Part shown: piece after piece, positions 60,236-64,000 of the stretch
How the letters are laid out: the number at the start of each line of letters is the position of its first letter
How positions within the stretch are numbered: the first letter of the stretch is position 1
From: Druceiella hillmani
Taxonomy: Eukaryota > Arthropoda > Insecta > Lepidoptera > Hepialidae
Assembly: GCA_039881145.1 (NCBI GenBank)
Contig: JAYKKI010000075.1
Span: 98,501-162,500 of the forward strand
Direction: 5' to 3'
DNA: 64,000 bases
Program-made: the position numbers and the translations under genes
The notes under the pieces: model-generated
Databases searched by the model: none
What the model was told of the DNA's origin: nothing
Seen by the model: only the letters and a program-made list of their open reading frames with translations

Positions 60236-61789
60236 TGATACTCATTTAAGGGCTGAATTATTGTTATTTTTATTTTGTTACTTACTATCCAATAAATTAT
60301 TTTAAATGTGTAATAAGAAACTAATTGGTCAAACGGCTTTAATGAGATCTTTCTCAAATTAATTAATAAATAATCACATAGTAAGATTTAAGATCACAAT
60401 ATTTTAAAGAAAATTTATATAACGTATACATGTTATGTATGGTATATGTTATGTATGGTATATATAACCTAATATGAATTAATTTATTCAATTAAAGAAT
60501 CAAGAATTTTTTAATGGCAAAAACTATGTATCTCTTTCTTATTGATATTAATATGAGAAATATTAAAGGTACACTTATCACGCCCGGATGACAGTCGAAC
60601 ATCCCGGTCGATGCTGAGATGGAAAACATGCAGATAAGTAATCCGTTAAAACCAAAAACGAACTCCATCATAACCAAGAATGTAATAGCTGTATAATTTT
60701 CAAAATGTTTTATGCATTTTTCGACCAATCAGGGAATTCTAAAATTCAATCGGTTTTTTCTTATCATATATTTGTATATTTGCCATGTCAAAGTCAGAAA
60801 ATGTAGAAATAAAATTATTATTTCGTGAAGAATTGGTAAGTTCCATTCAATCTAGCTGTATATATAAAAACTCAGTAGCTATTCAAATTATTCATCAAAA
60901 AGTTCAATCGCCTTCATGTAAATATATTATATAGGTGAGTTCAAAGATAACTTGCGAATTTATACAATGATTTGTACTACATTTGTTTGATTTCCAAAAA
61001 AAATATTTCTTTGTTTATGCTATGATAATTTTTTTTGTAAGAAGTAAACGAAAAATTTATTTTAAATACGTCATAAAATAATTAAATAACTTCATAACAT
61101 ATATTAAAATAAAAAGGGAACTCATTTAATATATAATTTGGTTTATTCGAATTCCTCGAAACAACATAAAAGCAAAATTAGGTTTTACCCCGGTAGGCTT
61201 TACCAAACGCTTGTATGCACACATTGAATTTGGTGTTAAATAAAGAAGCTGCTACTTCAGGAGAAAAAAGTTCCGGAGAGTCCACACTTACAATAGCGAA
61301 GTTTCTCAGATACACTTCAGTATCCACTTATGTTAAGCCGGATTCAATAGCTAGTTACGTTCAGGGCGACAGAGTGACCGCATAAAAGGGTTGTAAAAGG
61401 TCTAGTTTACTTTGAGCAAACAGGGTTTAATGTCACCATCACTATCCTTTCCGTAGTTCGATCGCTACGTATACAAACAAACGAATAACAGTATATACCG
61501 TAGAAACCCCAATGTAAAGTGTTTCCTGTTTGCATAGAATGTTGTCGTGTCGGAAACGAAATTTAAAATGTAACATAAGTTTTACAAGATCTGATAATAA
61601 TTAACATACTTAACAATTGACATTAAAAGCATATTTTTTCTATATAAATCTTCCAGTGAGATCAAATAAAAAATCATAAAGAAATCTTACGATACCATTA
61701 AGATATATCAATTTCGCTTTTTTCAAATTCAATCATCCGTGTTGGCCTCCGAACAAAAAAAATATTCAATGATTCCTTATAAATCTCTA
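60236..61789. other. Non-coding stretch
   Basis: No gene recognised. A 16-bp duplication lies at 60430-60461. The minus-strand frame at 60492-60728 has no motif. Confidence 0.55.
60430..60461. repeat. 16-bp tandem duplication
   Basis: ATGTTATGTATGGTAT twice in a row. Confidence 0.9.
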
Positions 61790-61985
61790 AAACTATCCTA
61801 AAAGTTTCTTCCGATGTAGTTAATAAATTTATTTGCCTTTCGTCCGTGAATGTATATTAGGCAATACCTAGCATGGTGAAAAATTTTATTACATTTGTAA
61901 ATAGTTTGGTATATACCTTTAAATATTTAACCTTTTATATATAGCCAAGTATATACGGAACCTAATACTCATATAATTCGTTAAC
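61790..61985 (+). repeat. Repeat family 2, 3' module
   Basis: CGTCCGTGAATGTATATTAG, then GCAATACCTAGCATGGTGAA, TTATTACATTTGTAAATAGT, AGCCAAGTATATACGGAACC. Confidence 0.5.
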
Positions 61986-62309
61986 TGGTTTATTACTATA
62001 ATATATTTGATAGTCCATAGTAACGAGCACAAATAATTTCAAAATTTGTATTTATATGTAAAATAACTTTTTTTCTAACAGGTTCCATGAACATAAAAAT
62101 GTTTTTAATTTACTCGAAAACTATCGGTCATAAAAATAATAGAAACTAGAAAATAAGTGATAGGATTTGGGTTGACAAAAAATTAGGAGTTGGAAATTAA
62201 GTATTGCATTATCATTAGCACCACCTATGATACCTGTGCTATATTAATGTGACTAAACGTTAGCGAAAGATTTCCTCTGCTAAATACACACATAAATAAT
62301 AATCAGAAA
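61986..62309. other. Non-coding stretch
   Basis: Nothing recognisable. Confidence 0.5.
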
Positions 62310-62465
62310 CATAAAAATCCTGTCAATTACGAATAAAGCTAACACTTTGAAGGTTCCTTACATATTTAGGCACTTACAAACATAGAATTTCCATTTAAGT
62401 ATTTGCAGATATGAATTATTCACAATGTCTTGCCTACTATATCTTTCACAGGGGTAGAAACTTAG
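62310..62465 (-). repeat. Repeat family 2, 3' module
   Basis: The reverse complement reads CCCTGTGAAAGATATAGTAG, GCAAGACATTGTGAATAATT, ATTTAAATGGAAATTCTATG-like sequence and GTAAGTGCCTAAATATGTAA, GGAACCTTC: the same order as the plus-strand copies. Confidence 0.55.
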
Positions 62466-63154
62466 CACGTGTTTAAAATATCATAAGATTTATGATAATG
62501 ACTATAGTTTTCCTACACCCTCTTAGTCAGATTCTACCAAGCCTTTTTCTTTTATGATTTTTCACTAGATTGATTTGGGAATTAGGAGGGATAACACAGT
62601 ATTTTGTTCCGTTTTTGGGACATATTTTTAATGAAATTTTAAAGAGCTATTTTAAATGATACGCCCCAGGCCACTTTTTAAATAATGATAAATAAGGTGA
62701 TACTTCGAGTACTCTTTTTACGCCTCTTCAATTGTTATCTAAATATTTAAAAAGTTATTTAGTGCCAAATATGTGACTTAATAAAATTGTTACTACGTTA
62801 AATTTAAATATCTCTATTGCATAGTATCTATGAAAATTAACTGTAACAGATGGATAAACAGATACGTCAGGGAATCTTGGATGTGAAAAATTTTAAAAAA
62901 ACCTTTCTAAATCAGAGCCGAACTCGGATAACGCGAAATGTGTGCTCACTTTCAGGTATACAGTGGATTGAATATTTAAGGTTACGTAGCTTTTCTACTA
63001 TATAATTTATAGACATTAACATCATTGCCCATATAGAATACCAAAGCACCAAACAGCATGTAAGTCGAGCATATCCAGTACATAAATAAGCTGGAAGTCA
63101 GTTAAGAGTTTCGATTCGTGTGGAACATGTTTTGACGAAGCATTTTTGTCTGTG
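62466..63154. other. Non-coding stretch
   Basis: Nothing recognisable. Confidence 0.5.
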
Positions 63155-63300
63155 TTTCATTTTTAGAGTTCCGTGACTAAACTAGCCGTACCCGTAGTAC
63201 GTTTGTCTGTCACAGCTGTGTTTCTTGTAGATTATTATTGCTATAAAACTAAATTTCAGTCTTTGTGCATATTTATACCGCCTACAACGTTAGGAAACAA
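63155..63300 (+). repeat. Repeat family 2, 5' module
   Basis: AGAGTTCCGTGACTAAACTA, CCGTACCCGTAGTACGTTTG, TCTGTCACAGCTGTGTTTCT, TAAAACTAAATTTCAGTC. Confidence 0.5.
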
Positions 63301-63510
63301 AATTTAAAAGAAAATTTTCCAGGATCTCCTAAATTTTAAATGAATTTTTTTATTCGAATACCCCGTTGTGTAGCGTATCGTTGAAAATGTATTTCCAAAA
63401 TATTGGGGTTATGTTATTAACGCCGTTTTAAATGCGGTTTACCATTCACGACTTAAATATATATTAATATTTAAAATTTAAACTGCTATTTTTGAATATT
63501 TGAACAGCAT

Positions 63511-63660
63511 TCACAATAATTAAAATACATAACGAAATTACTATGAAAATGATAACAGCTAACTGTGCTCTACTAATATAGTTTACTAGTAATAGTCGGC
63601 CAAGTTATGACATATAGTTGGGGCTGTAAAAAGTTTTTGGAAACTCTATAGAAATGACTG
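63511..63660 (+). repeat. Dispersed repeat family 4, copy 3
   Basis: CACAATAATTAAAATACATA, GATAACAGCTAACTGTGCTC, TAGTTTACTAGTAATAGTCG, GCCAAGTTATGACATATAGT and GGAAACTCTATAGAAATGAC match copy 2 in order and spacing. Confidence 0.6.
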
Positions 63661-64000
63661 GGTGGAACAGTGGTGGTAAATAGATAACATTTCTTTCAAA
63701 TTTTTTTCATGAAATTAGATTACACCATTCTTCTTTATCTTTCATCGATCTATATCGACATATTTTTAAGTATTGATTAAAACATCCAGGGACGCAATAC
63801 TGACTACGAAACCTACACTCTAAGTGATGCAACACTCACTTGGATTGTTTTTCTTTAGTTTTGTTTTCCGAACCGAAATTCGAAATGTTAACTACATTTC
63901 GGATTTCGGTTAGTTCCTATAATTACAAATTTAATAAATAATTTTAATTACATAACAATGTATCCTCTATCATAATGTAGTATTTTAGTTAAATATGTGT
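63661..64000. other. Non-coding stretch
   Basis: Nothing recognisable to the end of the window. Confidence 0.5.

Overview
The window reads as AT-rich, non-coding nuclear DNA of an insect, probably a moth, butterfly or close relative. The signs are mariner, Ty1/copia and Helitron remnants, long (TA)n tracts, tRNA-derived and other short interspersed repeats, and several dispersed repeats of a kind I recall from Lepidoptera: a 'CTTCAAAAAAGGAGGAGG' block, and a family with a GTCCGTCTGTC module at one end and a TACGGAACCC-like module at the other. The order is an inference from memory of repeat style; no host gene was available to confirm it. I found no intact host protein gene and no rRNA or functional tRNA gene. 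All open frames are short. Those I can explain are shadows of repeats or broken pieces of mobile-element proteins.

Layout. 1-16 kb: mostly unique AT-rich DNA with dispersed repeats (families 1 and 3 below), a Helitron 3' end on the minus strand (2987), a 144-bp tandem array (9.66-10.27 kb) and a 130-bp tandem array inside a larger repeat (14.5-15.2 kb). 15.9-17.4 kb: a heat-shock-like promoter cluster (phased TTC/GAA units, TATA, TCAGT initiator), then a mariner element with both terminal inverted repeats, a second such cluster inside it, and a dead transposase. 17.9-18.1 kb: a probable tRNA-derived SINE. 20.1-21.2 kb: a copia remnant on the minus strand with nearly the whole integrase core, reverse transcriptase and most of RNase H deleted. 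21.97-25.40 kb: a giant imperfect inverted repeat with arms of about 1.3 kb and a loop of about 0.85 kb holding about ten 40-bp repeats; this is the most unusual structure here. 28.06-28.88 kb: a second mariner, internally deleted but with TIRs. 32.17-32.57 kb: a short non-autonomous Helitron with both ends. 40.98-42.04 kb: a broken copy of a protein family I recall as an uncharacterised, transposon-like family repeated in arthropod and cnidarian genomes. 46.6-47.0 kb: an exact-period 46-bp minisatellite. 44-64 kb: many fragments of repeat family 2 and three copies of family 4 (one at 34 kb).

The elements do not form a pathway. The window is a record of successive insertions and decay. Two features could still act: the long inverted repeat, which would give a long double-stranded RNA if transcribed, and the two promoter-like clusters at 15.9-16.25 kb. 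Repeat families are numbered here for convenience: family 1 (2.5, 9.0, 11.5, 14.2 and 19.2 kb), family 2 (GTCCGTCTGTC/TACGGAAC type), family 3 (3.5 and 12.9 kb), family 4 (34.3, 52.6 and 63.6 kb). All similarities were judged by eye.
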